A stretch of 64,000 nt of DNA from Megamerina dolium. Lineage: Eukaryota > Arthropoda > Insecta > Diptera > Megamerinidae. Made by a program: the position numbers and the translations under genes. Under the pieces are notes generated by a model. That model saw only the letters and a list, made by a program, of their open reading frames with translations, was not told the DNA's origin and made no database searches. Numbering within the stretch: the first letter of the stretch is position 1; every line of letters begins with the position of its first letter. The stretch covers positions 59,835,855 to 59,899,854 of the forward strand of contig OY978525.1 in NCBI GenBank assembly GCA_963854835.1, read 5' to 3'. Positions 55,201 through 64,000 of the stretch are shown here, piece by piece.

Positions 55201-55468
55201 TTATGATAAAGAATCGATTCAGAATTTATTTAGAAAATACGAAGAAGAGAAAATCGAAAAAATTTATCGGCTTAACCAAAAAAGGCATCACAAGTCAACC
55301 CAGTTAGATAACATTGTACTTAACAGACAAATTGCAAAAAATAAACCTAAATATAAGCAACTAGATAAATATAAGCGTCATGGTGATTATGTTGTAGACA
55401 CTTCAAATAAAAGGAAAACAAAATATTATAAAACACAATTAAAACGCAAATATAAATTCCAAAGTTAA
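52223..55468 (+). pseudogene. Errantivirus-like Pol with one in-frame stop (protease, RT, RNase H, integrase)
   Basis: One frame covers all of pol. The protease has KFIIDTGAEFSI. A TAA at 52922-52924 falls between protease and RT, where relatives have a sense codon. RT (53078 on) has FSTIDLAKGFHQIEVHPDD, FNCMPFGLKTAPATFQRL and catalytic YLDD. RNase H has LTTDASQFAIGSVLSQ, TIEKEMLAVVW and QTDHKPLMWL. Integrase has an HHCC zinc region (HLRNNHRG...CSICKIAKH) and DDE residues in VVHIDIWF, KLVFDNERC and SDIERLHGTLNEH. It ends in a basic tail at 55468. Enzymes downstream of the TAA would need readthrough. The same TAA at 42076 predates the duplication. Confidence 0.9.
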
Positions 55469-55645
55469 AACACAAAAAAAAAAAAAAAAAATATAATCAC
55501 TGTAAAGTAAATCAAATGATTAAATTGATTGTATGAACTATTATGTTTAAAATTAAATCCGATTGTAACTTAATTTAAGAAGAAACTTTAATATTCAGAT
55601 TTAATACTAAGCATTTGCGAGGCGCAAATTTCTTAAGGGTGGAGG
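55469..55645 (+). other. 3' untranslated region and polypurine tract
   Basis: 177 bp without ORF. AAGGGTGGAGG (55635-55645) directly before the LTR is the polypurine tract that would prime plus-strand synthesis. The short spacing excludes an env gene. Confidence 0.8.
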
Positions 55646-56085
<440 letters not shown>

Positions 56086-56119
56086 TTTGAACAAAATAAA
56101 CGGAGCTGCGTAAAATCGT

Positions 56120-56690
56120 TTTGGAGCACACTGTACCACCATACACCGAGGAGGAATTCCGACGACATCTCAGGATATCGAGTGGTATTTTTGAAAGCTT
56201 TTGTGGCCTGATAAACGTTTATTAAAAAAAATGCATATATACGTTTTTCTGTGGTTCGCCGGACATGAAACATGCTGTTACAGGGACTTAGCCGATCGCT
56301 TTGATTTGTCATTGTCAACTATCAGCTCCTTAAGCCCACAAGTTATAAAATCGCCCAGTGTGCAAAAGCAAGAACAGTCCACTAGATTTTTGGGAAGAAG
56401 TACGGATTTCTTAGAGCAATTTGTAATGCATAAAATAAGGTTATACTTATAACTTCCTAAAAAGTATCTTTACATTGGTTGCATTGATGGAACCCATATA
56501 CTAATAGATCCACCTGAAAATGGAAAAAAGGACTATGTCGACAGAAAAGGAAATACTTCTATATGCAAGCAAGCTATCTGCGACGATAACAAAAAATTCA
56601 TTAACGTCTGTATTGGCTATCCTGGATACTGTCAAGATAGTTGGGTTCATCTATTTACCAAAAATTGTCATCATACTGTGGAGGTAATAG
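56120..56690 (+). pseudogene. PIF/Harbinger transposase fragment
   Basis: Plus-strand motifs in order are [40 protein letters not shown] and SLSTIS, then after a stop YIGCIDGTHILIDPP (first catalytic Asp with GTHI), DYVDRKGNTSICKQAICDD and FINVCIGYPGYCQDS (second Asp region). The last catalytic part is missing. This is a different family member from the ones at 37541 and 48390. Frames change near 56200 and stops are present. No terminal repeats found. Confidence 0.75.
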
Positions 56691-56984
56691 CCATTTTCAT
56701 TTACCATATGCAATACATCAAATTCTTTTTTCAATGTAAAATAGAATCTTCTTTTATTTCCATTTTTAAATTATAAACTTTTGCTTTCTCTTAAACTTTG
56801 CTATGACTTTTGACATTCCAAAAAACACATGCTCTTCATGCTTGAGGCATACTTTTTATGAAGTATAAATTTTGTATGCTTGATGGATGCATATTTTTAT
56901 GTATTTCGGCCTGAAGGTAAGCCGAAAGAATTTTAAGAATTTTAAAAAATTATTAAAAATATAGAAAAATTATATAAAAATGTT
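56691..56984. other. Unassigned AT-rich spacer
   Basis: No coding or repeat feature recognised. Confidence 0.5.
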
Positions 56985-58025
56985 TTATTTACCAACTGAT
57001 TCCCCAATATCAGTTTGGATTTAGAAAACAGCACGGCACAATAGAACAAGTCCACCGCATTGTAACTCTGATAAGAAACACTTTTGAAGAAAAAAAGTAT
57101 TGCTCAGCTGTCTTTCTTGATATCACTCAAGCTTTCGATAAAGTATGGCATGATGGCCTTATTTACAAACACAAACTATTACTGCCTGCAAATGTCTCCT
57201 CATTGCTTAGTATCTACCTCACGAAAAGACAATTTCTCGAACATCACAAGGATTACACAACAAATCCATTGGATATTCACGCTCGCGTTCCTCAAGGAAG
57301 CGTTTTGGGCCCCTTACTGTATCTCTTATGCACTTCAGATATGCCCAGCAATAACTATACATTCATATCGACCTTTGCAGATGATACGGCAATATTGTGC
57401 TCTCGCTCTAACCCCATAGAAGCTACTAAATTCCTGCAGACTCGTGTCGATTCTCTCGAAATCAGGCTATCAAAATGGCGTATAAAAGTCAATGAATCAA
57501 AGAGCGTACATGTAACCTTCACGCTAAGGCTAGATACATGTCCCACACTTAAAATTAATGGCCAATCAGTTCCACAATGTTCCTCAACAAAGTACTTGGG
57601 TATTCACCTAGACAGAAAGCTGACCTGGAAAAATCTCCCTCAAATATCGAAAAATTGCAGCGAATACAATCCAAGTGTCTGCGAATTATTGTAAACGCGC
57701 CTTGGTATATGAGGAACGTTAACATCCATCGAGATTTAAATGTACTCACAATTTCTGAGGAAGTTGCAATGTCCTGCAGAAGCTACATTAAAAAATTACA
57801 CAATCATCCGAATCCCCTTGCTAGGCAATTGTTGCTGAGCACGGGGCATCGTCGATTAAAAAGAAAAGACACACTGAATATGCTGTGAAATTGCTATACC
57901 TCGTGACTCAACAAATTGTGATGGAACGTAAGGAATATCACATAATTTTATTTAGTTTGTAAGATTTGAATACTTATTGTTCGTTTCTAAGTATTTTAGA
58001 AAGATTCATTTTGGAAATAAAATTT
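56985..58025 (+). pseudogene. Jockey-clade LINE reverse transcriptase, truncated and deleted
   Basis: Motifs in several frames are [57 protein letters not shown] (catalytic), LSKWRIKVNESKSVHVTF and KYLGIHLDRKLTWK. After an internal deletion come LQRIQSKCLRIIVNAPWY and DLNVLTISEEV, which is the Jockey C-terminal region. An AATAAA at about 58015 near an A/T-rich end may mark the 3' terminus. It is 5'-truncated within the RT domain. Frameshifts and deletion show it is dead. Confidence 0.8.
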
Positions 58026-58107
58026 TTTGTTGAAAAAATTTTATAACAAATTTTTATTTTTCATTATAACTTAAAAAGCCTTAATAATTTATATAAATAT
58101 ATATTTA

Positions 58108-58222
58108 TATATGAGTAAAAAGCTATTAAAAAGAGCTTTAATTTGATACCCATATTATAAAAAAGAATTGCAAGGTTAATGAGCAATTGCAATTTAAAAA
58201 TTTGAACTTTCATCTTTAGCCA
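58108..58222 (-). repeat. Dispersed repeat with ATAATATGGGTATCAAA core
   Basis: On the minus strand it matches 35690-35805: AAAGTTCAAATTT, then ATAATATGGGTATCAAA, AAAGCT, AGCTTTT and ACTC-TATATA in the same order and spacing, though the neighbours differ. Confidence 0.6.
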
Positions 58223-58960
58223 CGACTTCTGTAGGCGTTTCCTCCAAAAATTTTTTGGTTTGTTATATTCACAAAAATAGGCTCTATACGGGGAAAAAAA
58301 ATTTCCCTCAAGGTGTGCTATCCAAAGTTTGTAAATTAATATCATCTGTTTCTAAAATTGCTATACCTGAGTCTCTAGAAAGTGTATCCGCAAATATATT
58401 TGATTCACCACGAATATGTTGATATCGTTTGTAAATTGTGAGATATATTCCAAATGTCTTGTTTGTCGAGGACTACGCTCAGTTTTTGAATTTAGAGCAA
58501 ATATTAAAGGTTTGTCGCCTGTAAATACTGTAAAATTTTGACCTTCTAACCAACGTTGAAAATGTTTTATTATCAAATAAATGGCTCATATCTACTTTAT
58601 TTGTATTCAGATGGACTGAGCTTTTTTGAGAAAAAACTCTGTAGTAACTGATAATTTTGCTTTACTGTTAAAATGATTGAGCAGTACTTCATTAACAAAA
58701 TTATCTTTTACAGCTTCAAAAGTTGTGTTGTTTTATCTGTCCATTCTAGACTTTTGTTTTATTTTTTGTAGTTTGTGTAAGTATGTGATGTAATGGACTG
58801 AGTAATTCGGCTAACTTTGGTATATACCTATGGTAGTAATTTACCATTCCGATAAATTTTTGAAATTGTTTGAAAGATGTTGGTTTACCAAAATCTTTAA
58901 TTGTTTTGACTTTTTCAACAGATGTGCGAATTCCAACGTTAGAAATATTGTATCCTACCC
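58223..58960 (-). pseudogene. Ty3/gypsy Pol fragment: RT C-terminus and RNase H
   Basis: The minus-strand piece 58997-58746 has YNISNVGIRTSVEKVKTIKD and FIGMVNYYHRYIPKLAELLSPLH, the RT connection region. The piece 58576-58361 has IIKHFQRWLEGQNFTVFTGD, KPLIFALNSK and RHLEYISQFTNDINI, the RNase H end. The 'RQ-RHL-YISQFT' signature is common in insect gypsy elements of the CsRn1/Kabuki and related lineages; the lineage is my guess. It is colinear with the RT N-terminus at 63440-64000 once the LOA insertion is removed. Confidence 0.75.
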
Positions 58961-58961
58961 T

Positions 58962-59580
58962 CCACGTGGGTGCAAGCTGGGTGGCTGCCAAAGGCATTTA
59001 GCTGAGGATGGTTTGGGGCTCGGATGGGCGTCCGGGCAACGAAGCCTTCCATAGGATAGAGGTACTTACTCATCGCTCCCCTATCCTAGTTTCTATCTTT
59101 CTTCCTCTTCCCCTGGGCTGGATTAAGGTGTCATAAGTTCCGTGCCGAGAATCAGCCTGGCTGGAGGCCCACTATAAAAATAGCCCAGTCGCTAACGAAG
59201 TCTACCCCCTGATACCTGCCCGCCTCAGTGAGTAACGGTGGGGTTACTGTCTTACCGGGGGGTATGACACAGCGGACATACTTTCCCCCACACTCGTGGG
59301 ATTCAAATGGGAAAAAACGTTTTGAATAAAATAAATAAGCAGGCGGGTATACAGACCGCGTCTTGACTGGCAGATCACACGGAGTCACAATTCCAGGATC
59401 GCCTAGTATTAACTCCCTAACGGAAGGGTGCACGACAGACAGAATGCAAAGACTACAGAGTACCTGAAAAATTTGGGTCGACGCCAAGGACAGTAACTAG
59501 TATAGTGACAAAAACACTAAAGGAAAATGGGGGCGTGTGGGCTCTGAGGGAAACATCCCACAATCGTCCACAAGTACTGC
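58962..59580 (+). other. LOA LINE 5' UTR
   Basis: Starts near CCACGTGGGTGCAAGC, clearly richer in G and C than the flanking gypsy. A 111-codon minus-strand ORF here (59487-59152) has no recognisable motif. Confidence 0.5.
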
Positions 59581-59587
59581 TTAGAAA

Positions 59588-60225
59588 TTGACGCAATTTC
59601 CCAGCTTCGGGGAAGCTAGAGAAATTACTGGTCCTAGTGGCGAAGGTGTCAAATGGTACTTGCGCTATTTTAAGGATGGCTTATCGCCAGAGGACGCAAA
59701 GCAGAAAGTGCTTGATCGTGCAAACACTACTCCAGATGCGAGGAAACGCGGAGCCAATGAAATCAGCCCATCTGAGGGCAACTCCGCAAAAAAAGCAATG
59801 AAGAGGGGACGGGCAGTAAAATGCAACTTTCAAAGAAACACGATCAACCGAAGCTTCAAAAGCTGTGCCGAAGCCAGGAAGCCCGGCGTTTGCTATGCCA
59901 CCATAACGAATGGCTTAAGACTGGCTGTTCTACCGAAGTATTTCCCTGTTCAGATACTTTCAAGAACAGGGGAGGAACTCCTCATAGAGGAAATGTATAA
60001 AAGATGGAGCTCCGAGCTCAAATTTCAAGGTATACACTTTCGACCAGAATAATGCCTGTGCGATGATTGTGCGACCGAGGAAGCCGCTAATTGGCTACGA
60101 GCAACGGCGCCACAACTTACTATCTGGGTAGGTCCTGAGTTATTTACATGCGACGGGGATAACAGGAAGCAGATGCTAAAGCTGAAGCTACACCTGGGGC
60201 AGGGGTACCAGTAGACAGCAACCAA
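59588..60225 (+). pseudogene. LOA ORF1 (RNA-binding protein) remnant
   Basis: Reads FGEAREITGPSGEGVKWYLR and LSPEDAKQKVLDR, then a Lys/Arg-rich stretch (NSAKKAMKRGR), then LRLAVLPKYFP and LKFQGIHFRPE. A stop at 60050 is followed by DDCATEEAANWLRATAPQL in the next part. This is the ORF1 arrangement of LOA elements, whose product binds element RNA. No good ATG begins it, and stops and a frame change mark it as broken. Confidence 0.65.
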
Positions 60226-60479
60226 GTCGCGGGCGAGGCCACACCTGGGATCAAACTACCAGAAGACATAGCGGCTAAAGTAGAAGAAGAAGCAACAGGC
60301 CGCGAGAAGATCGTAGAAATTTCGCTACTGCCTCACGAAACTGAGGACATTAGCGACGTTGAAAACGAGCTCGAGGCAATGAAGCAACTAGGCATAGTAG
60401 ACTCAGACAGTCTCCCTGTCAGAACTTGAGGATATACTGGGAGAGGAAGAAGGGGTTAAGGTGAAGAAGAAGTAGTAGT

Positions 60480-60950
60480 AGGATGATCAGTACTAGAGTT
60501 GCCCAGATAAACCTTAACCATGCGAAAGCCGCTTAGGCGCAAGAGCAACAGTTAGGAACCACCTAAACATAGTACTGGTCCAGGAACCCTGGCTCTTCAG
60601 CGGTCAAATACGAGGTTTGACTGCAACAAATACACAGGTAATTTGGGACATTCGGTGTAATAATCCAAGAGCTTGCATAGTACTAACTAATAATATGAAA
60701 TACGTATGTCTCAGAGTTTTTATCTAGAGATCTAGTAGCAGCACAGAACCCGATTAAAATCAAAAGGCTCTTAAAAAGTGTGATCGTAGCAACAGCATAT
60801 TTACCAGGAGACGAAACTCGAGCACCACCCGAGCAAATTGAAAGACGGGTCGAATACTGTAGAAGGAAGAATCTACCTCTGATACTTGGATGCGATGCCA
60901 ATGCACATAACGAGGCATATATTCACGGTAAAACGTTTCAGCGATAGTAG
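60480..60950 (+). pseudogene. LOA endonuclease N-terminal part
   Basis: Begins TRVAQINLNHAKAA, followed by VLVQEPWLFSG-like residues, FLSRDLVAAQNP and IVATAYLPGDET. It ends RKNLPLILGCDANAHNE, the conserved catalytic GCDANAH of apurinic-type endonucleases. Several frames are needed. The rest of the domain is cut off where the gypsy integrase segment begins. Confidence 0.7.
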
Positions 60951-61224
60951 TTGCTGATATATTGGATTAATTGGATATACTTCTGTATACTTCTGTATCG
61001 CGTATTTCTGTCAATAAGGGTTAGTAACGATAGTCACTTGAAGGTAAAATACCGACAATTTCAATATGTATATGTTCAAATCTTCCTTTTGGAATAGGGA
61101 TTTTTGTGATCGGATACTTGGTGTTTTTATTAATTTTCGATTTCTGACAATTTATGCACTCTTTTGTCCACTGATTAACCATTTTATTTATTCCAGGCCA
61201 GAAATATCTATTTGATATCAAATA
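60951..61224 (-). pseudogene. Gypsy integrase zinc-domain fragment within the LOA LINE
   Basis: The minus strand reads ISNRYFWPGINKMVNQWTKE, CINCQKSKINKNTKYPI and GRFEHIHIEIVGILPSS. This covers the CC half of the HHCC zinc motif and the first catalytic Asp block of integrase. The lineage fits the gypsy pol pieces at 58223-58960. It replaces the part of the LOA element between endonuclease and RT. Confidence 0.75.
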
Positions 61225-62470
61225 TGGCGAAGGGCAAAGGTGGTCTTCTTACCGAAGGCGGGCAAGAAAGACCTTCTACACCCGAAATCCTTCAGACCGA
61301 TCTGCCTTACGTCATTCGTATTAAAAACGATAGAGAAGGTTGTAGATAACTACATCAGGACCACAATCCTAGTAAACAATCCATTGCATCCATGTCAACA
61401 CGCATATAGGGCTGGGCGTTCCACAGAGACTGCTCTGTATCACCTAGCAAACATGCTTGAAGACAGCTTGGAAAAGAAAGAAATAGCAATAGGTGCCTTT
61501 CTAGATATATAAGGTGCTTTTGACAACACGTCACATGAAGCCATAAATAGGGCTCTAGCTAGAAGAGGGGTTAACAATATTCTTGGCCTTTGGATGAGCA
61601 ACATGCTAAGTACCAGGATCGTAGAAATACCAACTTGTACAGGAACTGTGACTGCAAACACCAAACAAGAATGTCAACACACAAGGTGGCGTGTTGTTAC
61701 CATTATTGTGGAGTATTGTTGTAGATTAACTACTATCTGAATTAGGAAATAATGGTTTATCAGTGCAAGGCTATGCTGACGACATAGTTATAATATGTAG
61801 AGGGAAATTTGAAGAAACGTTATGTGATAGAATCCAAATAGGATTAAAACTAACGAAAAGATGGTGCACCAAAATAGGGCTAAGTATTAACTCAGCAAAA
61901 ACCACTATTGTACCATTTACAAGGAAATATAAACTGAAGAACCTTAAACCAATCCGTCTAGACGAAACAGTGATATAACTGCAGAAGACAGCAAAATTCT
62001 TGGGTATAACAACGATAAAAAATTTTTATGGAAAACACATATTGAGGAAAAGCCAAAGAAAATTACTAGAGTATTCGTGACATGTAAAGCCATCGCAGGA
62101 AAAAGTTGGGGCTGTACTCCAAAAATTATGAGATGGATTTACACAGCAGTGGTCAGACCTATGATCTCATACCGGACGGTGGTCTGGGAGAAATGTACAA
62201 TGCAGCAAACGATCCCAACACACTTAGCAGGAGCAATGCACACATGTCCTACGGCATCTTTGGAAATTCTCTTGGAATTCACACCCCTTCATATATATAT
62301 ACAGTCCCAGGCAGAGAGGGCGATATAAGAATGTCTAAAGGAAGCATCGAAATGGGAGGACATCTTGCTCGCAGGAAGTTTGATATTTTTGCGAAACGGC
62401 TACATGAAATCATGATGCCGAGGGACGATGCATACAAGGTTCAGTTTCATAAAAAGGTTTGAAACTGAAC
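61225..62470 (+). pseudogene. LOA reverse transcriptase, broken
   Basis: VVFLPKAGKKDLLHPKSFRP and ICLTSFVLKTIEKVVDNYIR open the RT. HAYRAGRSTETALYHL and FLDI, a stop, then GAFDNTSHEAINRAL follow. The catalytic box is in GYADDIVIICRG (about 61770). The RT C-terminal thumb region reads WCTKIGLSINSAKTTIVPFT, then AIAGKSWG and RWIYTAVVRPMI. Stops at about 61510 and 61730 and frame changes near 61700, 61980 and 62200 disable it. Confidence 0.75.
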
Positions 62471-62529
62471 TCATTAATTAAAAGAAATAAAAAGATTGCA
62501 TATCTAAAACTTATGAGATAAACCAGAAC

Positions 62530-63360
62530 ATGATAACATGGTACACAGATGGCTCACTTACAGATGAAGGAGCCGGAGTGGAAGTATTTGGACCAGGGGC
62601 AAGATACTCGGAAGCTCTGGGCAAAAACATGACCATCTTTAAAGTGGAAATCTATGCTATTGACAGGTGCAACTATTTTAATCTGTCACGTAATTATCGG
62701 AACAGAAGAATAGCTCTCCTAACTGACAGCCAGGCGGCAATCAAGGCACTTAAATCTCATCAAATTTCATCGTATCTGGTGATGGAGTGTTTGGAGAAGC
62801 TGAACATCCTGGGTGAAAGCAATCAGGTGTGTATACTATGGGTTCCAGGTCACGTGGGAATTACAGGAAAGGAAAAGGCAGATGAACTCGCTAGAAAGGG
62901 AGCAGGAAGCCTGTTTGTAGGCCAGGAACCATTCGGCGGATTGGGAAAGTGAAACTTCTCCAAAATCTTTAGGGAAGCAGAAGATATACAAAGGAAGTAA
63001 TATTGGGACATCTACCGGGGTTACTACAATCAAAGTCGCTCTTAGGAACATACAACCTAAATAGATTTGAAGATTGTATGAAGCTAAACAATAATAAGTT
63101 AACAATCATTACAGGAATTCTGACAGGACATTGAACTATCACCTGACAAAACTGGGAATTTACTCTAATGATATTTGTAGGTTTTGCGGGAAGGAGGATG
63201 AAACCTAGACACACGTGCTGGAGGTGTGGCCCGCACTAATGCAAAAATGAAAGAAACACCTAGGGGAACATCTACTTACTGATGGGGCAATCAGACTCGG
63301 GAATATAGGCGAAATGCTACATTTCATAGAGGATGTTGGGCTCAAAGAAATACTTTGAAC
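62530..63360 (+). pseudogene. LOA RNase H domain and C-terminus
   Basis: A 140-codon open piece (62530-62952) has YTDGSLTDEGAG (first Asp), FKVEIYAI (Glu), LLTDSQAAIKAL (second Asp) and VPGHVGITGKEKADELAR (His/Asp), so all RNase H catalytic positions are present. Beyond a stop, CRFCGKEDET and THVLEVWPAL (about 63178-63230) form the C-terminal Cys/His motif. The last block, GEMLHFIEDVGLKEIL, ends at 63357. RNase H after RT is a mark of LOA, R1 and I-type LINEs. Confidence 0.75.
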
Positions 63361-63431
63361 CAAAATGAAGGAGCGCGATAGACCTTATAGGTCGCGGTGC
63401 TACATTAACAATAATAATATTAATGAAGTCA

Positions 63432-64000
63432 AGGTTTTCGACTCCGAAAATACATTTTTCAGGTTTTATACTAAACCGTATTTATTTAACTGTTTTAAAA
63501 GTACAGTTAAATGTTGCAAATGTTCTGATTCATTTTTACTTGCGATTAGAATGTCATTTAAATATGTGAATGTGAAATCAAAATTTTGTGTAACTTCGTT
63601 AATAAAACTTTGGAATGTTTGTGCAGAATTACGTAAACCAAAAGCCATTCTTGTAAATTCGAAAATTCCAAAAGGGCTTGTAATATAAGTCTTAAGTACG
63701 TCTTCATATGTAACCGGAATTTGGTGGCAAGCACGTACTAGATCAATTTTGGAAAATATGTGCTTATCTTGAAAATCTATATGTAAATCATGAATATGCG
63801 GTAATGGATATCGGTCTGGTACTGTGATTAAATTCAATCTACTATAATCTCCACAAGGTATCCAGTCATTTGGTTCTTTCTGATGGATTTATTGAGATTT
63901 GGATGGACGACAAATACCTGTTCTAACTAATATTTCATATTCTGATTTTGCAATTTTATATATAATAGGATCGAGACGTCTTGAACTGCATAATGGAAGA
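63432..64000 (-). pseudogene. Ty3/gypsy RT N-terminal part, runs off right edge
   Basis: The minus-strand piece 63837-63466 has ITVPDRYPLPHIHDL, IFSKIDLVRACHQIPV, FTRMAFGLRNSAQTFQSFI and FTYLNDILIASKNESEHLQHL. The catalytic box is YLND rather than YIDD or YLDD. Upstream, EPNDWIPCGDYSRLN lies near 63850-63880, separated by a frame change. Together with 58223-58960 it forms one pol split by the LOA LINE. Confidence 0.8.

Larger units (their letters stand above)
58962..63428 (+). mobile_element. LOA-clade LINE inserted in gypsy pol, with foreign internal segment
   Basis: The plus-strand order is a GC-richer 5' UTR (58962-59580), ORF1 remnant, endonuclease start (to about 60945), a minus-strand gypsy integrase piece (60951-61224), then RT, RNase H and a 3' end with an AATAATAATATTAA-type tail at 63428. 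The end of endonuclease and the start of RT are missing. LOA elements are recognised by an RNase H after RT and by the ORF1 block 'CATEEAANWL'. Confidence 0.75.

Noticed and set aside
59152..59487. 111-aa minus-strand ORF starting MASTQIFQVLCSLCILS, signal-peptide-like
   Set aside because: Lies antisense to the LOA LINE 5' UTR with no recognised family; most likely a chance ORF in GC-richer sequence.

Overview
The window looks like repeat-dense, AT-rich insect DNA, most likely from a higher fly (Diptera). That is inferred from the element mix: BEL/Pao and Ty3/gypsy LTR elements, RTE-, R1-, Jockey- and LOA-like LINEs, mariner, PIF/Harbinger and several MITE families. I see no rRNA, no tRNA gene, no CRISPR array and no complete host gene. 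The only host-like candidates are a small spliced ORF split by a Harbinger element and an unrecognised 116-aa ORF, both present twice because of a duplication.

Left part (1-18 kb). A minus-strand LTR with a tRNA-Arg-type primer site (69-671) interrupts Ty3/gypsy copy A (672-5953, minus; SAP-domain gag, tRNA-Leu primer site). Copy A also carries an RTE LINE with a 15-bp target duplication (2380-4195). Copy A sits in the 3' LTR of a decayed minus-strand BEL element (BEL-1, about 5954-9993). The 5' LTR of BEL-1 holds three MITEs, one nested in another. Copy B of the same gypsy family (10225-13881, resuming at 17791) is split by BEL-2 (13887-17785). BEL-2 has two 441-bp LTRs in inverted orientation, a primer site inside each, and a perfect 5-bp target duplication. 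Its empty site is confirmed by copy A.

Middle (18-31 kb). BEL-type LTRs begin at 19017 and 26707. Between them lie a second RTE copy with an intact 449-aa reverse-transcriptase ORF, an R1-like LINE with a 473-aa ORF, microsatellites, and scrambled BEL gag/protease pieces carrying a TTAA-flanked MITE. A deleted mariner and Harbinger remnants follow, then BEL-3 gag-protease.

Right part (31-64 kb). A 10.86-kb segment is directly repeated in tandem (31294-42150 and 42151-52996). Its breakpoints fall inside a MITE and inside a retrotransposon pol gene and share 1 bp. Each unit carries an unknown 116-aa ORF, a Harbinger element splitting a small spliced ORF, and the 5' part of an env-less errantivirus-like Ty3/gypsy element. 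The element is complete only after unit 2 (50074-55855): matching 210-bp LTRs, gag, and pol entered through a candidate -1 shift site, with a single in-frame TAA shared by both units. Beyond it come Harbinger and Jockey fragments. Last is a minus-strand gypsy pol split by a LOA LINE, whose interior is replaced by a gypsy integrase fragment.

Functionally the window is a layered archive of transposition, not a set of cooperating genes. Its value lies in the insertion chronology and in two unusual rearrangements: the inverted-LTR BEL and the tandem duplication.
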